A stretch of DNA of 64,000 nt from Heloderma charlesbogerti (GCA_026122225.1 JANEZZ010001643.1:124001-188000), one strand, 5' to 3'; numbered from the stretch's first letter, positions 1 to 11,779 are shown. The notes: generated by a model not told the origin, from the letters alone. Numbers and translations: made by a program.

Positions 1-573
1 AACACTACACACATAGGCTGCTACAATATGTCTTTCTTTAGGATTTAGAAAGAAAAAACGGAATGCTTGAAAAAGGGGGGGACATGCTCAGAAGTCAATG
101 TTTGTTTTTAAAATTCTAAATAGGAGTGGGTTTGTAAAAATCTAACAGAGACACAGCTAACTGACAAAAATGATGAGAAAATAGAAGGGAGAAAGCAGAA
201 GTAAGGCTCGACGTTACACAACCAACGCAGCCTTTTCCAGAGTCCAAAATTGAGATAAACAAACAAACACAGGAATGGTGGGGGAGGGGGAGCGAGGCAG
301 CAATTTGCAAGGAAAAGCTATGTTGGTTTGGAAAACTATGGAAAGGAGAGACAGAACCTAATCAAGTACAAATAACAAATGAGTTGGAGATACAGAGATA
401 TAGGAGAAAGCTGCTGGAAGAGGTAGGTGCTGCAAAAGACACCGTTCCAATGGGGACGGACGATCAAGAAGCGAGGGAAGGGAAAGCTCCCAGTGCAACC
501 AAGCTGTTTCCTTTTAATTTAAATTCTGAGGAAAGCCTAATGGTGATCAAAATTGAATAAACTGAAGGAACAA
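1..573. other. No recognisable feature
   Basis: AT-rich sequence with short purine runs. I see no coding signature, repeat family or RNA gene. It ends at the target-site duplication of the hAT-type element that follows. Confidence 0.5.
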
Positions 574-1332
574 CTCCTAGGTAGGGATGTACAGATTCCC
601 CACCGTCCGTTCCGGTGGGGAATCTGTGCGGGAGGAGGCGATCCGTTCCTCCCCCCCGGAATCCACGTGGAGCAGCTGTGCTCCACAACAATTCCGCAGA
701 ACTGAGGGCCGCCCCATTCCACCCTCCACATGCTCCAGATTCCCCCAGTTGTTTTTGGCTCCCCAAACTTATGGAAACAATTCCATAAGTACCTCCGAAA
801 AATCCTTTTCGCGGGCCCGCTGTTGGTCTCCGTAACCCTCGGGTCATAGGGAATATGCTTATTTATTTTTATAAAAAGGGTAAAGCCCTTCACAGGGATT
901 CTCCACGTAACTTCCAGTCACCTGACCTCACCTGACCTCACCGGACCTGTCCTGACCTCACCTCACCGGACCTCACCTCATCTCACCTGATCTCACCTCC
1001 ATAGTCAATAAACAGAAAAGATGGAGGATTTCCGTGGACTTCGCAACTCAGCCCCAGCAAAAGAAAGCCTCGGGTCACAGGGAAAATGCCTATATCGTAA
1101 AAAAGGCAAAGCCATTCGCGTTCTTCTTCCTCCATTTCCTATTTACGGATTTCTTTTCATGATTATTTTCGTAAAATCTGCTGTTTGGCGGACAAAAAAA
1201 ATGGGTCCGTGTGAGCGCTGGTCCGGGTTGACCAGGCCACTCCATTCCGAGGAGGATTCTGCGGACTGGATTTGTCAGAATTCAATCCCATTTAAAATTC
1301 GTGTGGAATTCTCTGACATCCTTACTCCTAGG
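574..1332. mobile_element. Non-autonomous hAT-type element with 8-bp TSD
   Basis: The element proper is 582-1324 (743 bp). It begins TAGGGATGT and ends GACATCCTTA, an imperfect terminal inverted repeat. It is flanked by an exact 8-bp duplication, ctcctagg, at 574-581 and 1325-1332. An 8-bp TSD with TAGGGATG ends is typical of hAT elements related to maize Ac. The interior has no transposase. It holds a GC-rich left part with a short inverted repeat, a CCTCA/CCTGA-type tandem stretch at 920-999, and scattered short inverted segments. Open frames through it, including 1021-1617, show no family resemblance and are not called genes. No outward splice-donor motif is visible, unlike the foldback relatives further along. 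Confidence 0.85.
920..999. repeat. CCTCA/CCTGA-type tandem repeat
   Basis: Imperfect tandem pentamers and decamers of the form cctcacctga, varying with ccgga and tctca, lie inside the hAT-type element. They look like a local minisatellite in the element interior. Confidence 0.8.
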
Positions 1333-1831
1333 AATGCTTGCGCACAAACATGCACAAACAATCATCTACCCACACCATCCCTTTCTCCCAAAGACACAGC
1401 TAGCGCAATGACTGAACGCAGCCTTTTGCCAAAGTATATACCCCCTTCCTCCAACGTTCTCTCAGATTGGAGACTGCTAGCGTTGGTTTTGGCTGAGGGT
1501 TCCTATTTGCCAAAGCACACTCCCTCCTCCTCCTGCGCTCACCATCCTGCCACCCCATGTCTGCTTGCCTTCTCCCTCCCTCCTCCTCCTCCTCATGCCC
1601 CTCCACATGAGTGTTGAGAAGTTGATACATTTTGGAGACAGCCTGTCTGGACTGCTGAGGCATTCAGTAGACCTCCGAATATACAAGGCGGAGGAGACAG
1701 TTTGTGGGGCAAGCACTTCGCCCAGGGGCACCTCGGTACTGCTCTGAACTGCCTCGTATCATGAGGCTTTTGCTCCAAAACAGCTCAACTTATTATTCAG
1801 ATTTCAACTTATTATTCAGATTTCGTAACGA
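1333..1831. other. Unassigned sequence with a 19-bp tandem duplication
   Basis: No gene is recognised. A 19-bp unit, caacttattattcagattt, is present twice head to tail at 1786-1804 and 1805-1823, just before the BovB fragment. This could be a slippage or repair scar at that junction. Confidence 0.6.
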
Positions 1832-1950
1832 GGCTTTCTCCATGATCCAGCGAATGTTGGCGATTTGATCTCTAGTTCCTCTGCCTCTTCGAAACCCAGC
1901 TTGTACTTCCGGTAGTTCTCGGTTCACATACTGCTGAAGCTCTGCTTGAA
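1832..1950 (-). mobile_element. BovB (RTE) LINE fragment
   Basis: On the minus strand this reads a short piece of the BovB reverse transcriptase, including ELPEVQAGFRRGRGTRDQ and IANIRWIMEKA. It is nearly identical to the same part of the intact copy at 59.8-63.0 kb. Only about 120 bp survives. Its left side meets a short tandem duplication and its right side merges into the GC-rich arm of a foldback hAT element, so the junction is chimeric. It is non-functional. Confidence 0.85.
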
Positions 1951-1959
1951 GCCTACGTA

Positions 1960-2912
1960 TATCTTCCTCCCTCGAATGTCCCTCTCGGCAGCGGGTCCCG
2001 GCGGTGGTTCGGCGGGGGCGGCGGTTGGTCTTCCGACCGGCTGCCGCCGTCACCATTACAAAGTGAATGTTAAAAAAACAACAACACACATGTCAGGGTG
2101 GACACTGAGCCCATAGAATCCCAGAGTAGTTCTGATTCGGAGGAAGAGCAGTCGCTCCTGGGAGAGGCGCGCGCCCCTTTTTCCCAGGGCCCGCAGCTGA
2201 CAGAGATTCCTCCCACCAACATTCCTAGATTAGAAAGCAGTCCAGGGAGTGACCCAGCACAGATAGCAGACTGGGTGGATGCGCGGCGCAGACGCAGAGA
2301 GCAGCGCCAAATGGAGGGCGCGGAAAGGAGGCGTAGCGCCCGGTTGGCGCTCAAAGAACGGTTGCGCCCAGAGGATCCAAGGGAAAAGGGGAGGGATTCT
2401 CCCTAGTCCTTATATTCAGGGGTCTGCCAGTAACTGCCTTTCAAATGGGGACCAACTGTTCCAACTTAGGGCATAAGGATGCTGCTGCTCAGATCTAGTT
2501 GCTACCTGTAGAGTTGTTAAGTTGTAAAAGAAGAATAAAGCTTTGAAAAGAATCCCTTTGTCTGTGTCTGGACTTGGCTACTGGATTAGACTGAGAGAGC
2601 CCTCCAAGGAGCCCTTGACAGCACACACGTGATAGGCTACATAACGATTTACGTAGCCTATCACGGCTAGATTTCCAAAGTCAGCCGTGATAGGCTACGT
2701 AAATCGTTACGTAGCCTATCACGGGTGACTCTGAAAAAAAAAAAAAGCGCGTACGCAAATGGCGGCGCCCATGGGCACCGCCATTTGCGTTCCTTATTTG
2801 GGCCCGGGTAGTCTACGTAAAGATTTATGTAGACTATGGCGAAAATAAGGGCAACGCAAATAGCTGATTTACGTAGCCTATCACGGCTGACTTTGGAAAT
2901 CTAGCCATGATA
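1960..2912. mobile_element. GC-rich foldback hAT-type element, split by a solo LTR
   Basis: Two parts (1960-2090 and 2621-2912) match the arms of the complete foldback elements at 23718-24615 and 58252-59076. The left part has the cgaatgtccct stretch and a ttggtcttccgaccgg hairpin. The right part has two palindromes of the form TGATAGGCTACGTAA-NN-TTACGTAGCCTATCA at about 2628-2724, a YY1-like CAAATGGCGGC at 2756-2766 facing its inverted copy, and a GTCTACGTAAA palindrome near 2811-2838. An LTR at 2091-2620 interrupts it. Neither terminal TAGGGATG sequence is clear, so the outer limits are approximate. Confidence 0.7.
2091..2620 (+). mobile_element. Solo LTR, Gypsy-like
   Basis: The 530-bp unit starts TGTCAGGG and ends CCCTTGACA, an inverted TG...CA terminus typical of LTRs, and has an AATAAA signal near 2534. 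It sits in the middle of a foldback hAT element whose sequence continues on both sides. The flanking bases are acaca and gcaca, a near-perfect 5-bp duplication. No internal retrotransposon sequence adjoins, so it is a solo LTR. A frame of about 102 codons without an ATG (2098-2406) runs through it. It encodes an acidic patch SSSDSEEEQ followed by an Arg-rich stretch, and a diverged LTR-like copy at 24.8 kb keeps a related sequence. Assignment to Gypsy rests on the terminus only. Confidence 0.7.
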
Positions 2913-4312
2913 GATACATTCCAGTCATGGGAACCATCCTATCAAGTCTCATTCATATCAAGTTATATCAAGTCATATTTACCTTCTTCTACTAGGACTT
3001 CAGGCTCAGCTTGGCTATTTCCCATACTCTGCTCATTAGTGCATAGACATCAAAATCCTTGGATATTCTGCTCCCATGTCTCTCCTGCTAGGCATCCCCC
3101 ACAACTCCCCCAGTTTCTCCTGTAGCACCTGAGCCCCTATCTTTGGTGGTTACCTTTGTACTTGCCTTTGGGCTATTGTCTTTGTCTCCATCCCTGACAG
3201 GATTTAGTTGGAAGCCCTCCTGATCAGGTTCAACATGCTTCTGCCACACACATATTTCCAAGGCGCAACCCATCTCCTGCCAATATTCCTTTGTTAAGGA
3301 AGTTTAGGCCATTGTCCCAGAAACTGAAACTTTCATCAACACCATCTGCATAGCCAGACATTCACCTGAAATATTCCCCTCTCCTTGTATTCTTCTAGCT
3401 TTTTATGGAGAAAATTGCCACAAACATAACCTGAGCCCCCCGAAACTCAAAGGATGTGGATATAAAACTAAGGAATCTAGTTGATCATGTACCTCATGAA
3501 AGCAGCTAAGGTAATGGCCATGCAATTGTAATTGGTTGTTTTGGTTTGAAATAGATCTGGAAAATCCACCCACTCTGCCACCTCCTCCCTCTTTTCTCAT
3601 CCTTGCTCTTATTACAAAACCCATTTAACCTAATTAGGTTCTCTGTCCCTTGTTTTGGGTTCCCAGACACTTAGATTTCTAGCTCAACACAGCACAATTG
3701 CAGGATGTCTAATTACATTGTTCTTTTAGACATTCCGCTCACCTTGGGACACAAATAGCTCATTCAGTTTCTGCAGCTGATCCAAACTGATCTGAAAAGG
3801 AGTTATATCCATCTGATCCTTCTCATTTCATTTTTCATTTCTGGCTTCTCCATCTAGCCAGGTCAACATTATATTGAGCTTAATATGAAAGATATACCAC
3901 AAAACTGGCATCTTCATGAGAGATTCAAGTCTTATACAGTTGCCCTCCTTCTGTTTCTGTATAGTGTGATTAATAATAAAACATAGGGCAGTATCCAATG
4001 CTGCCTGTGCACCAGGCAAACCCCCCACCAGCACAACAGGAAGCTAGTGCTTCCTAAAGCAATGGGAAACAAGCTGAAATGCTCATTTACAGAATGGAAC
4101 AGGTCAGTGGAGCTTGCAGTATTTGGGCTCCTGTCCAGGGTTGCTCTGTTGTACCACCGGTGGTTCCCACTGGTGCAACATAACCAGCAGACATGTACAG
4201 GCAGCAATGGATACTGTCCATTGTGTTTAACTGTATGCAATACATTTAAGGTTCTTGCTTAGGGTGTTAGAAGCCCTGTTCAGATGGGAAAGGTTTGCTG
4301 CCCCTTTGAAGG
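2913..4312. other. No recognisable gene
   Basis: Ordinary AT-rich non-coding sequence. Short open frames occur at chance length. No repeat family, RNA gene or regulatory motif could be assigned by eye. Confidence 0.5.
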
Positions 4313-4530
4313 GGAGGGAGGGACTGTGGCTCAGTGACAGAGCACCCATCTTGCATGCTGAAGGTCCTGGATTCAATCCCTGGTGTCTCCCATTAAAATA
4401 ATCAGGTAGAAGGTTATGGGAAAGAGCTCTGCCTGAGACCCTGGACAGCCATTGCCAGCCTGAGAAGACAGTACTAGGTGAGATGCACAAATGGTCTGAC
4501 TTGGAGTAAGGCCAATTCCTTTGTTCCCTT
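4313..4530 (+). mobile_element. tRNA-derived SINE
   Basis: The head carries an internal Pol III promoter: an A-box-like tggctcagtgac near 4326 and a B-box-like ggtcctggattcaatcc near 4363. A conserved body follows (gctctgcctgagaccctgga). This family is common in squamate genomes. It is not a tRNA gene, because the acceptor stem does not pair and a non-tRNA tail follows. Confidence 0.75.
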
Positions 4531-5214
4531 CCTGGTAAACTTTAAAATAATGACTCTGTGAGCTAGGCCAGTATTATCACTCCAACATTACCGATAATGT
4601 CTGAGACTATGAAATGCTAGCTTGCTGAAGGCCACCTAGCAAATTAATGGCTGAGATTTGAAACAGAGATTGGCAGCTCATAGTTCATGCATTTAATGTA
4701 ACCACTATAGAACATCAGTGCCTAATGTCCCGCAATGGCACAGCATAGCTTCTGGTTAACTGTTCAAATGCAGCGCAGGGTCTTCCAGAAGACATATAGG
4801 AGATTAATAATATCGGCATTAAACTGGTGCTTCAGTCTTAAACACATTTACTTTTAAGTCCCATTTGTATTATCAAGAAAACCTAATTTCAACTAGAGGT
4901 TGCAGAGGACATGTGGTTGCTCCCAATCCATATCTCCCCCATTGGTGTCCCCAGTGACATCTACTAAAAGAACCAGGTGACATGATGTCATCACGTTCAC
5001 ATGTTCTTGGCCCTTGCTCCAATTCATTGGCTCCCATTTACAGAAGGCAGGGAAATGCTGAACACGATGATGATGATGATGATGACGACGACAACGATGA
5101 CACATCACACGTTTATTTTACTAGACATTCCTTTGAGGAAAAGAGATAATGGCAACCATACACACACCTCATAATAGTCCAGTTAGGCCCTTCAGGGCAC
5201 AAGTTTCTTACATG
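4531..5214. other. Unassigned, with a GAT/GAC microsatellite
   Basis: No gene is seen. A trinucleotide run of gatgat turning into gacgac lies at about 5067-5100. It yields poly-His or poly-Asp frames that have no further support. Confidence 0.55.
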
Positions 5215-5424
5215 TGAATTGGTTACATTTATTTCCTGCCTTTCCTCCAAGGTGTTCAAGGTGGCAGACATGGCTGTCCCACTGCATTTTATCCTACAAC
5301 CCTGTGAGGTACGTTAGGCTGAGAGATAGTGTCTTGCCCACAGTCACCCAGTGAGCTTCATGACTGAGGGGGGATTTGAACCTGGGCTTCTCCAATTCTA
5401 GCCCAACACTCTGTGCCACCCTTC
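5215..5424 (-). mobile_element. tRNA-derived SINE, reverse copy
   Basis: The reverse complement shows a B-box-like cccaggttcaaatcc, then a body including cagtcactcagtgagctt-like and ccctcacagggttg-type sequence. It is the same family as the plus-strand copy at 57519-57745. The 3' end toward 5215 reads like a LINE-type tail (caccttgaacacc). Confidence 0.7.
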
Positions 5425-5535
5425 CCCAGCCTGATGACCTCCTAGCCAGCATGGCTAATGGCCATGCTGGCTGGGATTGATGGGAATTGTAGTGTAACAC
5501 ATCTGGAGGGCACCAGGTTGGGGAAGGCTACTCTA
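5425..5535. mobile_element. Palindromic MITE (gggagttgtagt family)
   Basis: Two inverted arms meet near ccatgctggctgg / tagccagcatgg and carry the core gggaattgtagtgtaac with cttcccca and ttggggaag ends. Related copies lie near 38059-38205, 40022-40141 and 45716-45842. It has no coding capacity and the superfamily is not determined. Confidence 0.65.
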
Positions 5536-5900
5536 AGCAAAACACCACACTCCTTTTAAAGATTTACCTAATGTTGGTCTGCCATTTCAGGAATATTAAG
5601 CTCAAAATGCTGTTGCCTTTATGTATCTTTTTTTTCCTCATCCTCTCCAATATTTTTTATTCTTTTGGTTGTTTTGATGCTGGGTAGGGGATTCTCCCCT
5701 TCCCCTCTCATTTTCTCTAAAATTGGGTCAGTCAGTAGATCTTTTTCTCCTGATGTGACACCAAGGGAAAAATGTGATAGATTAAACTCAGGCTGTCAAT
5801 TAATTCCTAAACAGGCTTAATTTAATTTTCCTTCTCAAATAAACCCAATTTACCTCCATGGAGGTGTGATACATCTGATTAGACACAGAGAGGCTGGGAG

Positions 5901-5926
5901 GAAGAGAGAGAGAGAGAGAGAGAGGG
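5901..5926. repeat. (GA)n microsatellite
   Basis: Uninterrupted ga dinucleotides in otherwise unassigned AT-rich DNA (5536-6446). No gene was recognised in the surrounding stretch. Confidence 0.9.
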
Positions 5927-6446
5927 CACTCTATGTACTATCTGATAAAATATCAAAGCTAACCAAGCTCCTCAATACTTCTAGTAGTCAAGGAACCATA
6001 TTTCAAATGCCCCTCTCTAATTCTTTAATTAGAAAGATAATCACTCTGGATTCTGATGGAGGAGGAAGTGTAAAGAAAGGAGGAGGAAATTTAAAGGAAT
6101 TAGGCAACTGGAAAATCTGGTGAAGAGAAATAAGTCTTGCATCTGCTGCTTTCCTCAACACGGAGAAGACTGTCATGCAGGTCTACAAAGAGGAACATTC
6201 CACCATGAGAGGAACTGTGGCATGGCATTGCGTCCATGGCTCACCTGGATTGCTGGTTGCCATACTCCTGCTTTGAACCAATCGAGCCAGATCAGACATG
6301 TGAGCTTGTATACTTCTCTGAGTAGGAGGCTAAAATGTAATTGGAAGTGGGGAGACCTATTATGTCACTGTGACAACTGCACTGTCAGTTAACATCTAAG
6401 TTCAATTGAAAGTGCTGGTATTAACCTTTAAAGACCAGCCTCTTCA

Positions 6447-6928
6447 TAGGGATGGGGGAGAATTTCGTTTCACTCATCATAAGGATTTCCCAAAATTTGC
6501 AAAGTCTCCACATTTGGAACAAAAATAACTACAGATTTTTATTTTTTTTAAAAAAATGGATGTGGGAGAAACCAAAACTGACAGATTCATCCATCCAGGC
6601 CCAGGGCTTTGAGTGCTTTGCTCTTAAAAGTCTGGATTGAATCCCTGTGTATTCAACCATGTCAGTGCTTAAGTAGGCTTTCCACATCTTTCTTCTGACA
6701 GATTCCTCATCTTTAATAGCTATATAGCAGGTCCTCTCCATGCTGGGAACAGGTGTACCTATTGTTTTTGGCTGGTGCAGATAGCTAAGAATTTTGTTTC
6801 AGTTCATTTCTTAATAGGAATTTGCCTAAATTTGCAAATTATTCATATTCAGGAGAGGAATAACTTGAGAATAAAATAAATAAACTGAATCCAGGAAAAA
6901 GTAAGACTGACAGGTTTGCCCATCCCTA
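6447..6928. mobile_element. hAT-type MITE, second subfamily
   Basis: It begins TAGGGATGGGGGAGAAT and ends GCCCATCCCTA, a terminal inverted repeat. Adjacent octamers are cctcttca and cctcattt, which agree at only five of eight positions, so the TSD is degraded or doubtful. The interior is AT-rich and non-coding. Related elements are at 36637-37076 and 42786-43226. Confidence 0.55.
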
Positions 6929-6989
6929 CCTCATTTCCCTGAGACCTACAACATACCCCAGAGACTGATTCCATATGAGCTAAGATTGT

Positions 6990-7290
6990 CAGCATGTACC
7001 CTGTTCCAAATATTGCTGCTAGATGAGATGAGGCTGTCATCTACTAGAAGCAGGGCCTTTGCTCCTGTGACACCTCAACTGTGGAACTGTTTCCTGGAAG
7101 AGGTTCCTTTGAGCTCTTCCTGCCTCAACTTTAGGAAAAGCTTCAAGAAGCATTTGTTCAGGAAAATATTGGTTGAAAGGCTGGCACTCATTTAATACTG
7201 GTACTCATGATGTGTTGATAGAATTGATTTTGGTACTGTTTTAGTGTGCAGGTTTTTTAATTGTTGTTTTAATGGTTTTAATTATTGTTG
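6990..7290 (+). mobile_element. L2-type LINE 3' end
   Basis: Plus-strand translation gives a typical L2 C-terminus (LDEMRLSSTRSRAF, then LWNCFLEEVPL and FRKSFKKHLFRKIL), followed by a TTTTAATTGTTGTTTTAATGG-like A/T-rich tail. It is heavily 5'-truncated and inactive. Confidence 0.75.
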
Positions 7291-7589
7291 TGACTACCAG
7301 TCAAACCTGCCACCCAGGCCTGACTATACCTTCCTTTTGTTAGGGAGATGTTGGCTAATTGCTAATAGCCAAGAAATAGCTGGAATGTCCTTGGGTGTTC
7401 TGAAGGGGGGGGACCACTAGGCAGGCTTTCCCTCCCACAGCTAAGTATGATGTTATCTAGGTCTGTGTGTGTGTGTAAAGCAATACAACAGAAACAGTTT
7501 GGAATGAGAGTGAGAGAAAAATGAGGGAGAGAAGGGGAGAGAGAGAGCACTTAAAGCCCCAGAAAACATCTGGGATGCCTCTCTGGTAG

Positions 7590-7945
7590 AGTAGTCATAT
7601 GTCCTGTTTTATGGAGGACAGTCCTCTGTTTGAAGACATCACATTACTATTTGAAGGGCTGTCTTGTCCAAATCTGGTTTAAAGCTCAAGAACCATAAGA
7701 AAGGAGAGCCAGCAGGGACCCTGAAGTTGTCCATCCACAGTGAGAACCTGGACAGTAGACTGAGCAGGCACACAGACAACTTGGTCACAGTCTTCCACAC
7801 CGTGGTGAGATGTATTGCATATCTACTTCTACTATAGTAATTCTTTCTAAATTTCTGTCTACACATCTACAGGGGCATATGCAGATTTTAGGCAAAGCTC
7901 TGCCTCCTTTTGTCCTCTGTTTCGGTTACGTGTTTTCTTTTGCTG
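7590..7945. repeat. Unclassified interspersed repeat (gtcctctg family)
   Basis: The sequence has short inverted blocks around aggacagtcctctgtttgaag and an atatgtcctg start. It recurs near 29265-29620 and 43600-43775. Its superfamily cannot be told by eye. Short open frames in it are not coding. Confidence 0.5.
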
Positions 7946-8344
7946 GGTGATGCTAAGTGGTCCTCCTACTCTGAAGTAGAGCAGTTGACTTGTCATTTGG
8001 ATGAGTGCTATGCTATCTGCTTCCACCTAAGCTCAACTTATACGTTTTTTAATAAACTCAAATATTACATAAATCTCTTATGTCTCCAGGGATCTCTCCA
8101 GCATGGGAAACCGGGTACAAGTAAGTCCTGCCCCTGGAACTATGAGTAAGTCTTTCCCTCATCACTGAGGAAAGCAGGTAGCCTGTAACACCCGGAGCAT
8201 ATAGACAGGCAGTATCTAAATATTATGCATGCATGCATCAATCAACCAAACAATCGAAGGATTTGCTCTATGGAAAACCTTCCCATGGAGTACCTGTGAC
8301 ATCATCCATTTATCTACAAAATCTTTTCAAGTGGCATTGGGCAG

Positions 8345-8505
8345 AGCAATCCTATGCAAATTTAACATGGAGATCATTCCCATCACACTCAATGGGGCTT
8401 ACTCCCTAGTAGGTATGTCTAGGTGAAGACTTGCTGTACAATCCTATGCATGTTTACTTAGAAGTAAGCCAGTCTTACTCTGTTTAATGGGAGTTATTCC
8501 CATGT
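8345..8505. repeat. caatcctatgcatg repeat with BovB inserted at its edge
   Basis: Blocks such as agcaatcctatgcaaat, acaatcctatgcatgtttactta and agaagtaag form a repeat common to squamates. The core recurs in the hairpin MITEs at 37930-38058 and 48683-48828. The BovB LINE that follows inserted at its right edge. Confidence 0.5.
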
Positions 8506-11500
8506 AGGTGTGTATAGTTGTTGTTGTTCAGTTGTTCAGTCATGTCCGACTCTTCATGACCCCATGGACCATAGCACGCCAGGCCTTCCTGTCCTGCGCT
8601 CTCTCCCGGAGCGTGCTCAAGTCCATATTCATTGCATTGGTGATGATAGCTAGCCATCTCATCCTCTGCCGTCCCCTTCTCCTTTTGCCTTCAATCTTTC
8701 CCAGTATCAGGGTCTTTTCCAGAGAGTTTTCTCTTCGCATTAGGTGGCCAAAATATTTGAGCTTCAGCTTCAGTATCTGTCCTTCCAATGAGCACTCAGG
8801 GTTGATTTCCTTTAGGATGGACTGATTTGACCGCCTTGCAGTCCAGGGGACTCGTCAAAGTCTTCTCCAGCACCACAGTTCGAAAGCATCAATTCTTCGG
8901 CGCTCAGCCTTCCTTATAGTCCAGCTCTCACAGCCATACGTTGCTACTGGGAAAACCATAGCTTTGATTATACGAAACTTTGTCAGCAAGGTGATGTCTC
9001 TGCTTCTTACTATGCTGTCTAGGTTGGCCATAGCTTTCCGCCCAAGGAGCAAGCGTCTTTTAATTTCATGGCTACAGTCACCGTCTGCAGTAATCTTGGA
9101 GCCCAAGAAAATAACATCTGTCACTGCTTCCATTTCTTCCCCTTCTATATGCCAGGAAGTGATAGGGCCAGATGCTATGATCTTAGTTTTTTTAATGTTG
9201 AGTTTCAAACCAGCTTTTGCACTCTCCTCTTTCACCCTCAACAAGAGGTTCTTTAGATCCTCTTCACTTTCTGCCATTAGGGTGGTATTGTCTGCGTATC
9301 TGAGGTTGTTGATAATTCTCCCGGCAATCTTAATTCCGACCTGTGATTCATCCAAACCGGCATTTCTCATGATGTATTCTGCATATAAATTAAATAAGCA
9401 GGGTGACAATATACAGCCTTGTCATACTCCTTTCCCAATTTTGAACCACTCGGTTGTTCCATGTCTGGTTCTTACTGTTGCTTCTTGGCCCTCGTACAGA
9501 TTTCTCAAGAGACAGGTAAGGAGGTCTGGTATTCCCATCTCTTTCAGAATTTGCCAGAGTTTGTTGTGATCCACACAATCAAAGGCTTTAGCATAGTCAA
9601 TGAAGCACAAATAGACTTTTTCTGGAATTCTCTTGCTTCCTCCATGATCCAGCAAATGTTGGCGATTTGATCTCTAGTTCCTCTGCCTCTTCGAAACCCC
9701 ACTTGTACTTCCGGTAGTTCTCGGTTCACATACTAGTGAAGCCTAGCTTGTAGGATTTTGAGCATCACCTTGCTGGCATGTGAAATGAGCGCAATTGTAC
9801 GGTAGTTTGAACACTCTTTGGCGTTGCCCTTCTTTGGAATTGGAATGTAAACTGACCTTTTCCAGTCTGGTGGCCACTGTTGAGTGTTCCAAATTTGTTG
9901 GCATATTGAGTGCAGCACTTTAACAGCATCATCTTTTAGGATTTTAAATAGCTCAGCTGGAATACTGTCATCTCTGCTAGCTTTGTTGTTAGTAATGCTT
10001 CCTAAGGCCCACTTGACTTCACTCTCGAGGATGTCTGGCTCAAGTTCAGTGACCGCACTATCATGGCTATCAGGGACATTAAGATCTTTCCTGTATAGTT
10101 CTTCTGTGTATTCTTGCCACCTCTTCTTAATCTCATCTGCTTGTGTTAGGTCCCTGCCTTCTTTGTCCTTTATCATGCCCGTCTTTGCACAAAACATTCC
10201 TTGATATCTCCGATTTTCTTGAAGAGATCTCTAGTCTTTCCCATTCTGTTGTTTTCCTCAATTTCTTTGCATTGTTCATTTAAGAAGGCCTTCGTGTCTC
10301 TCCTTGCTATTCTCTGGAACTCTGCATTCAGTTGGGTATATCTTCCCCTTTCTCCCTTGCTTTTTGCTTCCCTTCTTTCCTCAGCTACTTGTAAAGCATC
10401 ATCAGACAGTCACTTTGCTTTCTTGCATTTCTTTTTCTTTGGGATGGATTGAGTTGCTGCCTCCTGAACAATGTTATGGACCTCCATCCATAGTTCCTCA
10501 GGCACTCTGTCTATCAGGTCTAATCCCTGAAATCTATTCCTCACCTCCACTGTATATTCATAAGGGATATGATTTAGGTCATACCTGAATGGTTTAGTGG
10601 TTTTCCCTACGTTCTTCAATTTAAGCCGAAATTTTGCAAGAAGCAGCTCATGATCTGAGCCACAGTCAGCTCCAGGTCTTGTTTTGACTGACTGTATAGA
10701 GCTTCTCCATCTTTGGCTGCAAAGGACATAATCAATCTAATTTCGATATTGACCATCTGGTGATGTCCATGTGTAGAGTCGCCTCTTGTGCTGTTGGAAA
10801 GGAGTGTTTGCGATGATCAGCATGTTCTCTTGGCAAAACTCTATTAGCCTTTGTCCTGCTTCGTTTTGTAACCAAGGCCATGCTTGCCTGTTATCCCGGT
10901 GATTTCTTGACTTCCTACTTTAGCATTCCAATCCCCTATGAGGAAGAGGACATCTTTTTTTGGTGTTAGTTCTAGAAGGTGTTGTAGGTCTTCATAGAAC
11001 CGATCAACCTCAGCTCCTTCGGCATCAGTGGTTGGGGCATAGACTTGAATTACTGTGATGTTGAATGCTTTGCCTTGGATTCATACTGAGATCATTCTGT
11101 CATTTTTGAGATTGTACCCCACTACTACTTTTCCCATCCTTTTGTTGACTGTGAGTGCTACTCCATTTCTTCTAAGGGATTCTTGCCCACAGTAGTAGAT
11201 ATAATGGTCACCTGAATTAAATTCACCCATGCTTGTCCATTTTAGTTTGCTGATTCCCAAGATGTCGATGTTCAATCTTGCCATCTCATGTTTGACCACC
11301 TCCAGCTTACCTTGATTCATTGATCTGACATTCCAGGTTCCTAAACAATATTGTTCTTTACAGCATCAGACTTTCTTTTCACCACCAGACACATCCACAG
11401 CTGAGTGTCCTTTTGACTTTGGCCTAGCCACTTCACTCTTTCTGGCACTACTTGGAAATTCCCTCTGCTCTTCCCCAGTAGTATATTGGACACCTTCCAA

Positions 11501-11746
11501 CCTGAGGGGCTCATCTTCCAGCATCATCTCTTTTAGCCTTGTGATACGTTCCATGGGGTTTTCTTGGCAAGAATACTGGAGTGGGTTGCCATTTCCTTCT
11601 CCAGTGGACCACATTTTGTCAGAACTCTCTGCCATGACCTGTCCATCTTGGGTGGCCCTGCACAGCATAGCTTGTGGCTTCACTGAGTTACGCAAGCCCC
11701 TTCGCCACAACAAGGCAGTGATCCATGAAGGGGAGGTGTGTATAGT
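8506..11746 (-). mobile_element. Full-length BovB (RTE) LINE with 13-bp TSD
   Basis: The element proper is 8519-11733 (3215 bp). It is flanked by an exact 13-bp duplication, aggtgtgtatagt, at 8506-8518 and 11734-11746. Orientation is minus: the 3' tail of tgttgttgttcag lies at the left and the 5' end (cccctTCATGGATCACTGCC) at the right. Its length and both ends match the intact copy at 59806-63025, so it is full length and not 5'-truncated. The coding region is broken (see the pseudogene entry). It is a clearly older copy than the one near 60 kb. Confidence 0.95.
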
Positions 11747-11779
11747 ATAGCTGCCTAAATCTTGAGGTATTTCAGCCAA
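8540..11779 (-). pseudogene. BovB endonuclease-reverse transcriptase ORF, broken
   Basis: Pieces of the single BovB ORF are readable in shifting frames. They are an N-terminal part (about 11366-11700), endonuclease pieces (11081-11320, including LNIDILGISKLKW), a linker (10410-10619), the pre-RT region (9733-10197), RT fingers and palm (9422-9729 and 8855-9409), and the C-terminal region (8540-8788). Frameshifts and stops separate them. The CGA codon before QGCILSP has become TGA (near 9425). The second catalytic Asp of the YADD box is Asn (YADN in the piece 8855-9409). Either change alone should abolish activity, so this is a dead copy. Confidence 0.9.

Noticed and set aside
464..893. Overlapping open frames of 118 and 127 codons on the minus strand
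   Set aside because: They span a transposon boundary and have no recognisable features.
1021..1617. 198-codon open frame
   Set aside because: It starts inside a hAT-type element, crosses its TSD, and has Pro/Ser/His-rich composition without any domain, so it reads as chance.
4326..4385. tRNA gene
   Set aside because: A and B boxes are present, but the cloverleaf stems do not pair and a SINE body follows.
8090..8121. Micro-exon between tctccag and gtaagt
   Set aside because: The splice-like sites frame only 31 nt with unequal phases, and there is no other support.
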